Source: an uncultured Collinsella sp. (GTDB taxonomy: Bacteria > Actinomycetota > Coriobacteriia > Coriobacteriales > Coriobacteriaceae). From it: a stretch of DNA of 64,000 nt. Shown one piece after another: positions 15,654 to 23,786 of the stretch. A model generated the notes under the pieces. That model was not told the DNA's origin, made no database searches, and was given only the letters and a program-made list of their open reading frames with translations. The number at the start of each line of letters is the position of its first letter. The stretch's first letter is position 1. The stretch covers positions 1 to 64,000 of the forward strand of contig CAJLPX010000009.1 of the NCBI GenBank assembly GCA_905208635.1, written 5' to 3'. Made by a program: the position numbers and the translations under genes.

Positions 15654-18600
15654 ATGCTGGATCTCAGAGATATTTGCAAAAGGTACGTTACGCAGTCGTT
15701 TACGCAGGTAGCGCTCGACAGCGTAAGCCTGTCTTTTCGCGATAACGAGTTCGTAGCCGTTCTGGGTCCCTCGGGTTCGGGTAAAACTACGATGCTCAAC
15801 GTCATCGGTGGACTCGACCATTTCGATTCCGGCGACCTGCTGATTGATGGCATCTCGACCAAGGACTTCAGCGACCGCGATTGGGATGCCTACAGAAACA
15901 ATCGCATTGGCTTTGTGTTTCAGAGCTACAACCTCATTCCGCATCAGACCATTTTGGAAAACGTGGAATTGGCGCTTACACTCACGGGCGTGGGACATGC
16001 CGAGCGCCGCCAGCGTGCGCGTAAGGCGCTCGAGGCGGTTGGTCTGGGCGAGCACGTTGACAAACGCCCGAACCAGCTTTCGGGCGGGCAGATGCAGCGC
16101 GTGGCCATTGCCCGCGCCCTGATCAATGACCCCGAGATTGTGCTGGCTGACGAGCCGACCGGCGCCTTGGATTCAACGACGTCCGTCCAGGTCATGGATT
16201 TGCTCAAGGACGTTGCGCGCGACCGTCTGGTCATCATGGTCACGCACAATCCCGAGCTGGCGTACAAGTACGCCACGCGCATTGTCAACCTGGCGGACGG
16301 CAAGGTCACCGACGATTCAGATCCCTTTGATGCTGCCGAGGCCGCGCGTCGCGAGGCCAAGCCCACGCGCAAAACCTCGATGAGCTTTGTGACGGCGCTT
16401 GGGCTTTCTGCCCGAAATCTCATGACCAAGAAGGGCCGCACGGCCATGACGGCCTTTGCAGGTTCGATTGGCATTATCGGCATTGCGGCGATCCTGGCGC
16501 TCTCCAACGGCGTAAACGACTACATCAAAAAGGTCGAGGAGGACACGCTCTCGAGCTACCCGCTGACGATTTCCAAACAAGATTATGACCTGTCGTCCAT
16601 GATGGGCGGGCATGGGGCTACGGATGATGAGGTGTCCGAGGGCGAGGATTCATCCGACGCCACCGGTGGCAAAGATAAGGGAACCGATAAGATCCCTGTG
16701 GTCACGGCCGTAAAAGACATGTTCGCAAGCGTTAAGTCCAACGACATGACGAGCTTTAAGGCATGGCTCGATGCCGGTGGCGACGGCATCGATAAAGAGG
16801 TCAACGCCATTCAGTACGGCTACGGTGTATCGCCGGTTGTCTATCGTGCCGGCAAGGGCGATGAGAAGCCTGTCCGGCTGGTGCCCAACGCCATGACCGA
16901 GGCCATGAGCGGCGGCGCAAGTTCGGCGGCAACGGTGAGCATGGATTCCATGGGGACCTCGGTCTTTAACGAGATGATTGACGACCAGAGCCTGCTCGAC
17001 AGCCAGTACGATGTCGTTGCCGGCCATTGGCCTACGTCTGCCAACGAGGCCGTGATGGTGCTTTCGAGCCGCGGCACGGTGGGCGATTACACCCTCTATA
17101 GCATCGGTGCGCTGGATATCGATGAGCTTAACGACCTGGTTAACAGTGCCATGACGGCCGACGGCAAGGTCGAGACGCCCAAGGCCGGCACCGACTTTAC
17201 CTACGACGATGCGCTGTCCACGACGTTTAAGGTGCTGTCGCCGTCCGATGCCTATCGCAAAAACGAAGAGACCGGCATGTGGACTGACATGTCTGGCGAT
17301 GCCGACTTTATGGCGGCCAAGGTTGCCGACGGTATTGACGTGCGCATTGTGGGCGTGGTGCGACCCAACGAGGCGGCAAACGCGAGCGCATTGTCCCCGG
17401 GCATTGCCTATACGCATGCGCTGACTCGCCAGCTTATGGAGCGTGCTGCCGATTCGCAAATCGTGCAGGAGCAGCTTGCCCACCCCGAGACGGATGTCTT
17501 TACGGGCAAGTCTTTCGATGAACTGCAAGGCGAGGCCAAACAGAGCGTGGAACTGGGCAGCATGTTCAGTGTGGACGAAGCGGCGCTGAAGAGTGCGTTC
17601 TCTCTCGATTCGTCGGCGCTCTCGGGTGCGGCCGGCGGTATAGACCTTTCTGGTATCGACTTGTCCGGGCTGGACCTTGACCTTTCGGGCGTTGGGAAGG
17701 GCATTGACTTCAGCGACATCATGGCCAAAGCGCCGGCCCCAGATTTCTCGGGCATCTTTGACGGTCTGGAACTCACGCCCGAGCAGATGCAGCAGGTAGG
17801 AACGCTTGCCAACCAGCTGTTTGAGGGCTTTCTGCAGTCTGATCAGTTTAAGGCGCTGTCGCCCGAAGATCTTAAGGACGCGTCAAAGCTTGCTGCCGCA
17901 TTCTCGGCGTATCTTGAGAATGATGCCGCAGCCCAGCAATGCCTGGCTCAGCTCAAGGCGTTGGGCGGCGATGCCTTGGCCGAGCGCCTGCAGCGGGCGA
18001 TGGGCGACTATGTGCAAAAGCAGCTGGCTCCGTATTTGCAGCAGGCTATGGACCAGGTGACAAAGACGATCAGCGAGCAGATTGCCACGACGGTATCAGC
18101 TCAGCTCAAGGCGAGCGCGGCAGGGCTTATGGACCAGATGGCGACGCAGATGTCTTCGAGTTTTGCCAACCTGGCGAGCGCCATGCGCGTGGATGCGGGC
18201 GCCTTTGCTCGTGCCATCCACTTCAACATGGACGCCGAGGACCTGAGCTCGCTCATGATGAGCTATGCCAAGGCGTCGAAGCTCACCTACGACAACAATC
18301 TGACCACGTTGGGCTATGCGGACGAGGCGGACCCCATTTCGGTCAAGATTTTCCCGCGCGACTTTGAGGCCAAGGAGCGCGTGCTCGATTACATCGATGC
18401 GTACAACAAGCAGGTCAAAGCCGCTGGTCACGATGAGCAGGCAATCTCGTATACCGACTACATGGGCATCATCATGGGCTCGGTGACCGACATCGTGAAC
18501 ACCATCAGCTTGGTGCTCATCTCATTCGTGAGTATCAGTTTGGTGGTGAGCTCCATCATGATCGGCATCATCACCTACATCAGCGTGCTGGAGCGCAAAA

Positions 18601-18905
18601 AGGAGATTGGCATCCTGCGCGCGATCGGCGCGTCAAAGCGCAACGTGGCAAACGTATTTAATGCCGAGACCTTTATCGAAGGCCTCATTGCCGGCGTCTT
18701 TGCCATTGTCGTCGTGGTGGCCGTGAGCTTTCCGGTTAATGCCTGGGCGCTTGCGGCCAAGCAGGTGCCCAACCTGATGAGCCTGCCCGTTCAAGACGCG
18801 CTGATGCTCATTGTAATTTCGGTGCTGCTGACGGTCGTTGCCGGCCTGCTGCCGGCTCGCAGCGCATCCAAGAAAGACCCTGTGGAAGCCCTACGCTCCG
18901 AATAA
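15654..18905 (+). CDS. Fused ABC exporter: MacB-type ATPase plus FtsX-like permease with large ectodomain
   Basis: A 1083-residue protein. I use the ATG at 15654 because AGAGAGG lies 9 bases before it. A TTG three codons earlier is also open. Residues 1-225 are a LolD/MacB ATPase: Walker A GPSGSGKT at 38-45, LSGGQMQRVAIAR, and Walker B VLADEPTGALD. One TM helix lies near 260-285. A very long extracellular region of about 640 residues follows, with a Leu/Asp/Gly repeat (DLSGIDLSGLDLDLSG) and helical, glutamine-rich segments. Three TM helices of the FtsX/MacB permease (ERKKEIGILRAIGASKRN) end the protein. MacB is usually half this length, so the ectodomain is unusual. Family members export or extract peptides, lipids or envelope material. 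Confidence 0.9.
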   Translation: MLDLRDICKRYVTQSFTQVALDSVSLSFRDNEFVAVLGPSGSGKTTMLNVIGGLDHFDSGDLLIDGISTKDFSDRDWDAYRNNRIGFVFQSYNLIPHQTILENVELALTLTGVGHAERRQRARKALEAVGLGEHVDKRPNQLSGGQMQRVAIARALINDPEIVLADEPTGALDSTTSVQVMDLLKDVARDRLVIMVTHNPELAYKYATRIVNLADGKVTDDSDPFDAAEAARREAKPTRKTSMSFVTALGLSARNLMTKKGRTAMTAFAGSIGIIGIAAILALSNGVNDYIKKVEEDTLSSYPLTISKQDYDLSSMMGGHGATDDEVSEGEDSSDATGGKDKGTDKIPVVTAVKDMFASVKSNDMTSFKAWLDAGGDGIDKEVNAIQYGYGVSPVVYRAGKGDEKPVRLVPNAMTEAMSGGASSAATVSMDSMGTSVFNEMIDDQSLLDSQYDVVAGHWPTSANEAVMVLSSRGTVGDYTLYSIGALDIDELNDLVNSAMTADGKVETPKAGTDFTYDDALSTTFKVLSPSDAYRKNEETGMWTDMSGDADFMAAKVADGIDVRIVGVVRPNEAANASALSPGIAYTHALTRQLMERAADSQIVQEQLAHPETDVFTGKSFDELQGEAKQSVELGSMFSVDEAALKSAFSLDSSALSGAAGGIDLSGIDLSGLDLDLSGVGKGIDFSDIMAKAPAPDFSGIFDGLELTPEQMQQVGTLANQLFEGFLQSDQFKALSPEDLKDASKLAAAFSAYLENDAAAQQCLAQLKALGGDALAERLQRAMGDYVQKQLAPYLQQAMDQVTKTISEQIATTVSAQLKASAAGLMDQMATQMSSSFANLASAMRVDAGAFARAIHFNMDAEDLSSLMMSYAKASKLTYDNNLTTLGYADEADPISVKIFPRDFEAKERVLDYIDAYNKQVKAAGHDEQAISYTDYMGIIMGSVTDIVNTISLVLISFVSISLVVSSIMIGIITYISVLERKKEIGILRAIGASKRNVANVFNAETFIEGLIAGVFAIVVVVAVSFPVNAWALAAKQVPNLMSLPVQDALMLIVISVLLTVVAGLLPARSASKKDPVEALRSE

Positions 18906-18935
18906 TGTGACAAGGGGGCAGTCCCTTTGTCACAT
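18905..18935. repeat. Dispersed palindrome at the ABC exporter stop codon
   Basis: TGTGACA-subfamily copy with arms ATGTGACAAGGGGGC / GTCCCTTTGTCACAT. Its first base is the last base of the TAA stop at 18903-18905. Confidence 0.93.
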
Positions 18936-18989
18936 TGGGGGCCCAATTACCGTTCGGCACGTTAAGGGTCCCCGCTCCCCGCTTAACAC

Positions 18990-19032
18990 TTGACGAAGAA
19001 TCTCCATCTTTATATACCTATCGGTAGGCATA
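18990..19032 (+). promoter_or_regulatory. Promoter with TetR-type operator for the first OFA carrier
   Basis: TTGACG at 18990-18995 and TATACC at 19013-19018 are 17 bases apart. A 20-base imperfect palindrome (19013-19032, half-sites TACCTA and TAGGCA) covers the -10 box. It shares CGGTAGG with the sites at 21211 and 21253, which flank the TetR gene, so all three are probably bound by that repressor. Confidence 0.65.
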
Positions 19033-19064
19033 TAGGTTGCATTGCCGATAGAAACGGAGTAACC

Positions 19065-20345
19065 ATGACTCTCATCGCACCAGCCGAAAAGGACCGCCCC
19101 CGTGAGAGCGGCGCATTTGCTTGGATTGTCGTTATTGCGCTCGGTTTAATGTCTGCGGGAACAACCGGCACCTACAGCATCATTGCCGGCTCATTCATCG
19201 CTCCTGTATGTGAAGACCTGGGCTTTGACTACACTTCTTTCTCTTTCTATTTCACCGCGATTCTTCTTGGCCTTGCGCTTGGGCTTCCGCTTTTGAGTCG
19301 TTTCATTCCAAAAGTAATCGGCAAACCATGGCATATTTGCGTTGAACTCGTCCTTATTGCCGCCGGCGCCGCAATGGCGTTCTACACCGAGGTCTGGATG
19401 TTCATCGTCTCCGCCGCAGTGATCGGCATCTGCTTTTCGTTCACAACGGGTGTCTGCATGTCCGATGTCATTGACCAATGGTTCAGTAAATCGTCTGGTC
19501 TTGCCATCGGCCTTGCGTGGGGCGTTAATTCTCTCTGCACGCTGCTATTGAGTCCTGTCATTACACTGGTCATCGAGCAGCAAGGCTGGCGTACGGGTTA
19601 CATCGTACTTGCGGCCGTTTCTGCAGCCATGATATTGCCCACAAGCGCATTTATCATTCGCCTTAAGCCTTCTGATCGCAATATGCTTCCGTACGGAGAG
19701 ACTACCTCCGAAACCCATGAGAGCTATAGCGCCGATGAAAAGGAAGATGTCTCTTCGGGCATGGCGCTCCGCGATGCCGCGAAAACGCCATCTTTTATTC
19801 TCTGTGCCCTTCTGCTCTGCGTGGCGCAACTCACCTGCTGCATGAACCAGCTGTTCCCGACCTATGCAAGCGAGGTCGGCTTCAATCCCATCGTGGGAAG
19901 CCTAATGGTTTCGGCGGCCTCGCTCTCCGATATTTTCCTAAATCCCTTCGTAGGCAAAACATGCGACAAGCTCGGTGCTATTAAAGCAACGGTCGCATGG
20001 ACGGGAGTCAGCATTCTTTCATTCCTACTTCTCATCTTTGGCGGAAGCAACGAGACCGTTTCCATCATCGCGGCCGGCGTAAACGACGTCATGTTCGCCA
20101 TCGTTGGAACTGCAATGCCGATGATTCTCCTCTCGCTCTTCGGATCACGCGATTTTGGAAGGATCTATTCGATTATTTGCTCAGCGGGCTATGTTGTCGG
20201 AGCTTTCGGAATGCCAGTCATGATGAAGGTTTACGGTATGGCAGGGTCTTTCCAAGGAGTATTCGTCTTCTGTATCATCTGCAACCTTCTGATTGCGACA
20301 TTTGCTTTAGTTTCCGGTCTCCTCAATAAGACTACCGCGAAATAA
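19065..20345 (+). CDS. MFS transporter, OFA (oxalate/formate antiporter-like) type, copy 1
   Basis: A 426-residue, 12-helix carrier. The ATG at 19065 has ACGGAGTAACC before it; a longer frame would read through the operator. The first helix carries WIVVIALGLMSAGTTGTYS, and the loop between helices has DVIDQWFSKSSGLAIGLAWG, typical of OFA-family carriers. It is closely similar along its length to the carrier at 23787, so this is a local duplication. A TetR-type operator lies on its promoter. OFA carriers usually move small carboxylates, often by exchange. The substrate here is unknown, but linkage to a deiminase and carbamoyltransferase suggests a guanidino or ureido compound. Confidence 0.9.
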   Translation: MTLIAPAEKDRPRESGAFAWIVVIALGLMSAGTTGTYSIIAGSFIAPVCEDLGFDYTSFSFYFTAILLGLALGLPLLSRFIPKVIGKPWHICVELVLIAAGAAMAFYTEVWMFIVSAAVIGICFSFTTGVCMSDVIDQWFSKSSGLAIGLAWGVNSLCTLLLSPVITLVIEQQGWRTGYIVLAAVSAAMILPTSAFIIRLKPSDRNMLPYGETTSETHESYSADEKEDVSSGMALRDAAKTPSFILCALLLCVAQLTCCMNQLFPTYASEVGFNPIVGSLMVSAASLSDIFLNPFVGKTCDKLGAIKATVAWTGVSILSFLLLIFGGSNETVSIIAAGVNDVMFAIVGTAMPMILLSLFGSRDFGRIYSIICSAGYVVGAFGMPVMMKVYGMAGSFQGVFVFCIICNLLIATFALVSGLLNKTTAK

Positions 20346-20400
20346 CCTGACCAACGAACTGCCCTTCAGCCCTGTCATTTGTCTCCGCAAGTTAAAACGA

Positions 20401-20441
20401 AATTGGGGCCGATTCCAACATAGCTGGAATCGGCCCCAATT
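20401..20441. terminator. Bidirectional terminator between carrier and TetR genes
   Basis: A perfect 17-base-pair stem (AATTGGGGCCGATTCCA and its complement) with a 7-base loop lies between two convergent genes. Short A/T tracts on both sides allow it to work in both directions. Confidence 0.9.
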
Positions 20442-20547
20442 TCTATTCAACAACTTTTGCAATCATCGCGAACACGGGTTTCGAACCATTCCGCGACCCC
20501 GCAAGTCGTCGCATCGCGCTTGCCAAGGTGCCTCTGTTATTACGCGC

Positions 20548-21111
20548 CTATTTAAACATGAGTTCGACGATCCCTGCCCAAACAGCCTTTTCATCGATGT
20601 CTTCATCTTGGGCAACGGTATTGCTCGCTCCCTCAAGTACGGTGTAAAGAATCTGCACGTACAGCATGACGTCTGTTTCATCGGAAAACGCGCCAATTTC
20701 TAGGCCATGGAGAAGGATGTCTTTAAGCGCGTCCATAGTTCGGTTGATCGCCGTTGCCTGACGTTCCTGAACTGCAGGGATTCGATTTGCCTGAATACTG
20801 ACCTCGGCCAGCACGCGACGGCGCTTTTCATCACTACGATAGCCACCTATAACCGAATTGCCGAGCTCGATAAGCGCCGCCTTGAATCCGTCCCTATCGA
20901 CTATTAGCGAGTAGTCGCGCTGATAGTCGATAGTCGGAAACATACTATCTAAGAGCGTGGTGAAAATATCCTCTTTAGAGGGAAAGTAGTAGTACACCGA
21001 TGGCTTGGATATACCGACACGGTCGCAGATTTTTCCAATGGACGCCTTGTCGTAACCGACTTCTGCCACAAGATCATACATTGCGTCCAATATTTTCCCC
21101 TTTGTGCTCAC
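20548..21111 (-). CDS. TetR-family repressor of the deiminase island
   Basis: A 187-residue protein starting with GTG. The N-terminal helix-turn-helix reads SIGKICDRVGISKPSVYYYF near residues 24-43. The rest is the alpha-helical ligand and dimer domain, without a recognisable ligand signature. It is transcribed away from the deiminase gene, and the 239-base region between them holds palindromic sites at 21211-21222 and 21253-21270 that match part of the site at 19013. This supports autorepression and control of both the deiminase operon and the first carrier. The inducer is probably the transported substrate, which is inference. Confidence 0.92.
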   Translation of the reverse strand: MSTKGKILDAMYDLVAEVGYDKASIGKICDRVGISKPSVYYYFPSKEDIFTTLLDSMFPTIDYQRDYSLIVDRDGFKAALIELGNSVIGGYRSDEKRRRVLAEVSIQANRIPAVQERQATAINRTMDALKDILLHGLEIGAFSDETDVMLYVQILYTVLEGASNTVAQDEDIDEKAVWAGIVELMFK

Positions 21112-21210
21112 GCTTCACTTCTCCATTGCAAATCACTTCCGCATTGCCAACATTATTAAGAATGGCAACGGAACATCAATTCGTGTCCAAACACGACCAC
21201 TATAAACGGT

Positions 21211-21270
21211 GAACGGTAGGTATCGACAGGCGAATGGCAATTATACAAAAACACCTACCGAACGGTAGGT
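21211..21270. promoter_or_regulatory. TetR-type operators in the divergent region
   Basis: A near-perfect palindrome, ACCTACCGAACGGTAGGT, is at 21253-21270. A single half-site in longer form (GAACGGTAGGTA) is at 21211-21222. Both share CGGTAGG with the site on the carrier promoter at 19013. They lie between the TetR gene and the deiminase gene and are not explained by coding. Confidence 0.75.
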
Positions 21271-21350
21271 ATAGTAGTACTATAGCTGGTGTAACCCCGC
21301 TATTGTCGCGGCCGGACAGCATTGCGGGAAACCCGACGGAAGGACCAACC

Positions 21351-22589
21351 ATGTACGAGAACTATCGTATGCCGGGCGAGTTTGAGAAGCGCTCCAACGT
21401 CTATGTGACATGGCTTCCCGATTACATTCGCGCAGAGGGCTTCGATAATCGCCAGCCCTGCGTTGACGTAATTAAAGCTTTGCTTGAGTATGGCGATGTT
21501 ACGGTCAACCTCAACTGTGGCACCCCCGGCTCCTACGAGGAAGCCTGCTCGCGCCTTAAAGAAGAAGGGGTGGATCTCGACCGTATCCAGATTACGCAGT
21601 TCGAAGACTCCAACTTCTACGTTCGCGACAACGGCCCCAGCATCATGGTCGACGACGAAGGCCATTCCTATATGGTCAACCCCGCTTGGACCTATTATGG
21701 CGTGTGGGACAAGAACTCCCCAGAGTGCCAGTCCGCACGCAGGGCAGCTGTTCACATGGCGGTTGCGCTCGGGTGCTTCGATATCGTCAATTCCGAAATG
21801 GTTTCGGAGGGCGGCGACCGCGAGTTTGACGGTCACGGCACCCTGATCTCCATCGAGGACACGGAATGCCGCAAGCGCAATCCCGAGTTCTCAAAAGAGG
21901 AAGTGGAGGCCGAGTACAAGCGCATCTACAACCTCAACAAGGTTATCTGGCTGCCGCAGCCTATGCTTGAGGACGACGACTATCGACTGGGCATCCTCGA
22001 CGAGAAGGAAGATGGAACTCCTGTCTTCGGCATGAGCTTCGCCGCCCACATCGATGAGATGTGCCGCTTTATCACCCCGAACAAGATTCTTCTTGCCGAG
22101 GTATCCGATGAGGAGGCCGCCTCGAGCAAGGCGGGCGCGGAATCGCGTCGTCGCATCGACGCCGCCTACGAGATTCTACGCGCCGAGACGGACTGGGAGG
22201 GCAAGCCCTTCGAAATCGTCCGCATGCCCACTGCCGAGCCGATCGAGGTTGTCATCGCCCCCGGCGACGAGGACTACGAGCTGTATAAGGGCTTCATCGA
22301 CGAAATGGGCGGCAAGTTCATGGATGGCACCCCTTGGCCCGAAGGCCCCGTTCACTTTTATGCCGCAGCAAGCTACTGCAACTTCCTCATCTGCAACGGC
22401 GTCGTTCTTGGCCAGCGTTATTACCACGAAGGCATGAGCGAAGTCGTGAAGGAGAAGGACGAGCAGGCCAAGGCGGTTCTTGAGAGCTGCTTCCCCGATC
22501 GCAAGGTCATCATGATCGACTCTCTCGCGCTTAACCTGTCCGGCGGCGGCGTGCACTGCTGGACCAAGGACGTGGCCGCCAGCTGCTAG
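21351..22589 (+). CDS. Agmatine-deiminase-family enzyme (PAD_porph superfamily)
   Basis: A 412-residue guanidino-hydrolase. Family enzymes turn agmatine into N-carbamoylputrescine and ammonia. Visible signatures: VRDNGPSIMV, SEGGDREFDGHGT (acidic and His catalytic region), RNPEFSKEEVE, then HIDEMCRF and the C-terminal NLSGGGVHCWTKD with the nucleophile C403. The ATG at 21351 follows GGAAGGACCAACC; a longer frame reads through the operator. It is about 40 residues longer than standard AguA, and the usual G-H-V-D-N signature is A-H-I-D-E here, so the substrate may not be agmatine. It heads an operon with a carbamoyltransferase and an OFA carrier under TetR control. The enzyme class is sure; the substrate is not. 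Confidence 0.88.
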   Translation: MYENYRMPGEFEKRSNVYVTWLPDYIRAEGFDNRQPCVDVIKALLEYGDVTVNLNCGTPGSYEEACSRLKEEGVDLDRIQITQFEDSNFYVRDNGPSIMVDDEGHSYMVNPAWTYYGVWDKNSPECQSARRAAVHMAVALGCFDIVNSEMVSEGGDREFDGHGTLISIEDTECRKRNPEFSKEEVEAEYKRIYNLNKVIWLPQPMLEDDDYRLGILDEKEDGTPVFGMSFAAHIDEMCRFITPNKILLAEVSDEEAASSKAGAESRRRIDAAYEILRAETDWEGKPFEIVRMPTAEPIEVVIAPGDEDYELYKGFIDEMGGKFMDGTPWPEGPVHFYAAASYCNFLICNGVVLGQRYYHEGMSEVVKEKDEQAKAVLESCFPDRKVIMIDSLALNLSGGGVHCWTKDVAASC

Positions 22590-22636
22590 CAAGTTCTTAA
22601 ACTTGCGCTGCCTGATCCAAGCGCCACATTTACAGT

Positions 22637-22666
22637 CCCCGAGGGATATCCGTGTTTCCCTCGGGG
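22637..22666 (+). terminator. Strong hairpin between deiminase and carbamoyltransferase genes
   Basis: CCCCGAGGGA and TCCCTCGGGG form a 10-base-pair stem with a 10-base loop. No T-run follows, so it is more likely an RNA-stability or partial attenuation element inside the operon than a full terminator. Confidence 0.6.
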
Positions 22667-22710
22667 GCGCATTCGACACTTACCCATCAAACAATTGAAA
22701 GGAAATAGGC

Positions 22711-23775
22711 ATGAACAACAGCCTTCGCGGTCGCGACTACCTCAACATCCACGATCTTTCCTCTGAGGATTTCCGTTACCTCATCGATCTTGCCTGGAAC
22801 CTCAAGGCCCAGAAAAAGTCCGGTGTCGACCAGCGCTACTTCCCCGGCAAGAACGTTCTCGCCAACTTTGAGTGGGGCTCGACCCGCACTCGTTGCGCCT
22901 TTGAGACCTCTTGCAACGACCTGGGCATGGGCTTCACCTATCTGACCAACTCCCACATGGGCGATTGCGAGACCATCGAGGATGCCATGCGCGTCTTCAA
23001 CGGCATGTATGATCTCATTGTCTATCGTGCACAAAAGGACGAGCAGTTCCTCTATGATGTCGCCGACTTGGTCGATATTCCAGTCATCAATGCCCTCACC
23101 CTCGGCGATCACCCGACCCAGATGCTCGCTGACGCTCTCACGATGGAGGAGCAGTGGGGTGGTCTGCGCACGAGCCGTGGCAAGAAGATGGCCTTCGTTG
23201 GCAACTGCGCCGGCGCCCCCGTGTGGTATGGCCGTCTGTGCGCGATGCTCGACATGGACTTCCTCGCCATCGGCCCCGACGACCTCCGTCACCAGATGTG
23301 CAAGGAAATGATCGAGGAGGTTGAGGCCTGCTACGCCAAGTACGCGCCTAACAGGACCTTCACCATCACCTCTGACCTTGATGCTCTGGACGGTGTCGAC
23401 GTAATCGTTACCGAGGAGTGGCGCTACATCAACCCCGAGTGCGGCGACGAGGTTCTGGACCCCGACGACTACAACTCTTGGCTTGGCGACGCCGAGTCCC
23501 TGTACCCCTATCGCGTCACCAGTGAGCTGTGCAAGCGCACCAACAACCCCGACATCTTCTGCATGCACGAGCTCCCCTCTGTTCACAACGCAAATCACCG
23601 CGTTGGCAAGATGTTGCTCGACCAGTGCAAGAACGACCTGCATCGTGAAATCATCACCGAGGGCTTTGAGATTGCGGACGAGTGCTTTGAGGCCAACGCG
23701 TCGGTCATCTTCCGTGAGGCAGAGAACCGTCAGCACACCATTAAGGCCGTTATGTGCGCCCTTCTGGGTCTCTAG
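22711..23775 (+). CDS. Ornithine/putrescine-type carbamoyltransferase, divergent
   Basis: A 354-residue member of the aspartate/ornithine carbamoyltransferase family. In the catabolic direction such enzymes split a carbamoyl compound with phosphate to an amine and carbamoyl phosphate. The carbamoyl-phosphate loop STRTR is at residues 57-61 (then CAFE), and ALTLGDHPTQ ends at 137, both as in ornithine enzymes. The H-C-L-P substrate motif is H286-E-L-P289 here, with Glu in place of Cys, and the S-M-G loop is not recognisable. The amine acceptor is therefore uncertain. After the deiminase, N-carbamoylputrescine is the default guess. No carbamate kinase is in the window. AAAGGAAATAGGC precedes the ATG, and the next gene starts 12 bases after its stop. 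Confidence 0.88.
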   Translation: MNNSLRGRDYLNIHDLSSEDFRYLIDLAWNLKAQKKSGVDQRYFPGKNVLANFEWGSTRTRCAFETSCNDLGMGFTYLTNSHMGDCETIEDAMRVFNGMYDLIVYRAQKDEQFLYDVADLVDIPVINALTLGDHPTQMLADALTMEEQWGGLRTSRGKKMAFVGNCAGAPVWYGRLCAMLDMDFLAIGPDDLRHQMCKEMIEEVEACYAKYAPNRTFTITSDLDALDGVDVIVTEEWRYINPECGDEVLDPDDYNSWLGDAESLYPYRVTSELCKRTNNPDIFCMHELPSVHNANHRVGKMLLDQCKNDLHREIITEGFEIADECFEANASVIFREAENRQHTIKAVMCALLGL

Positions 23776-23786
23776 GAGCTGTATCA

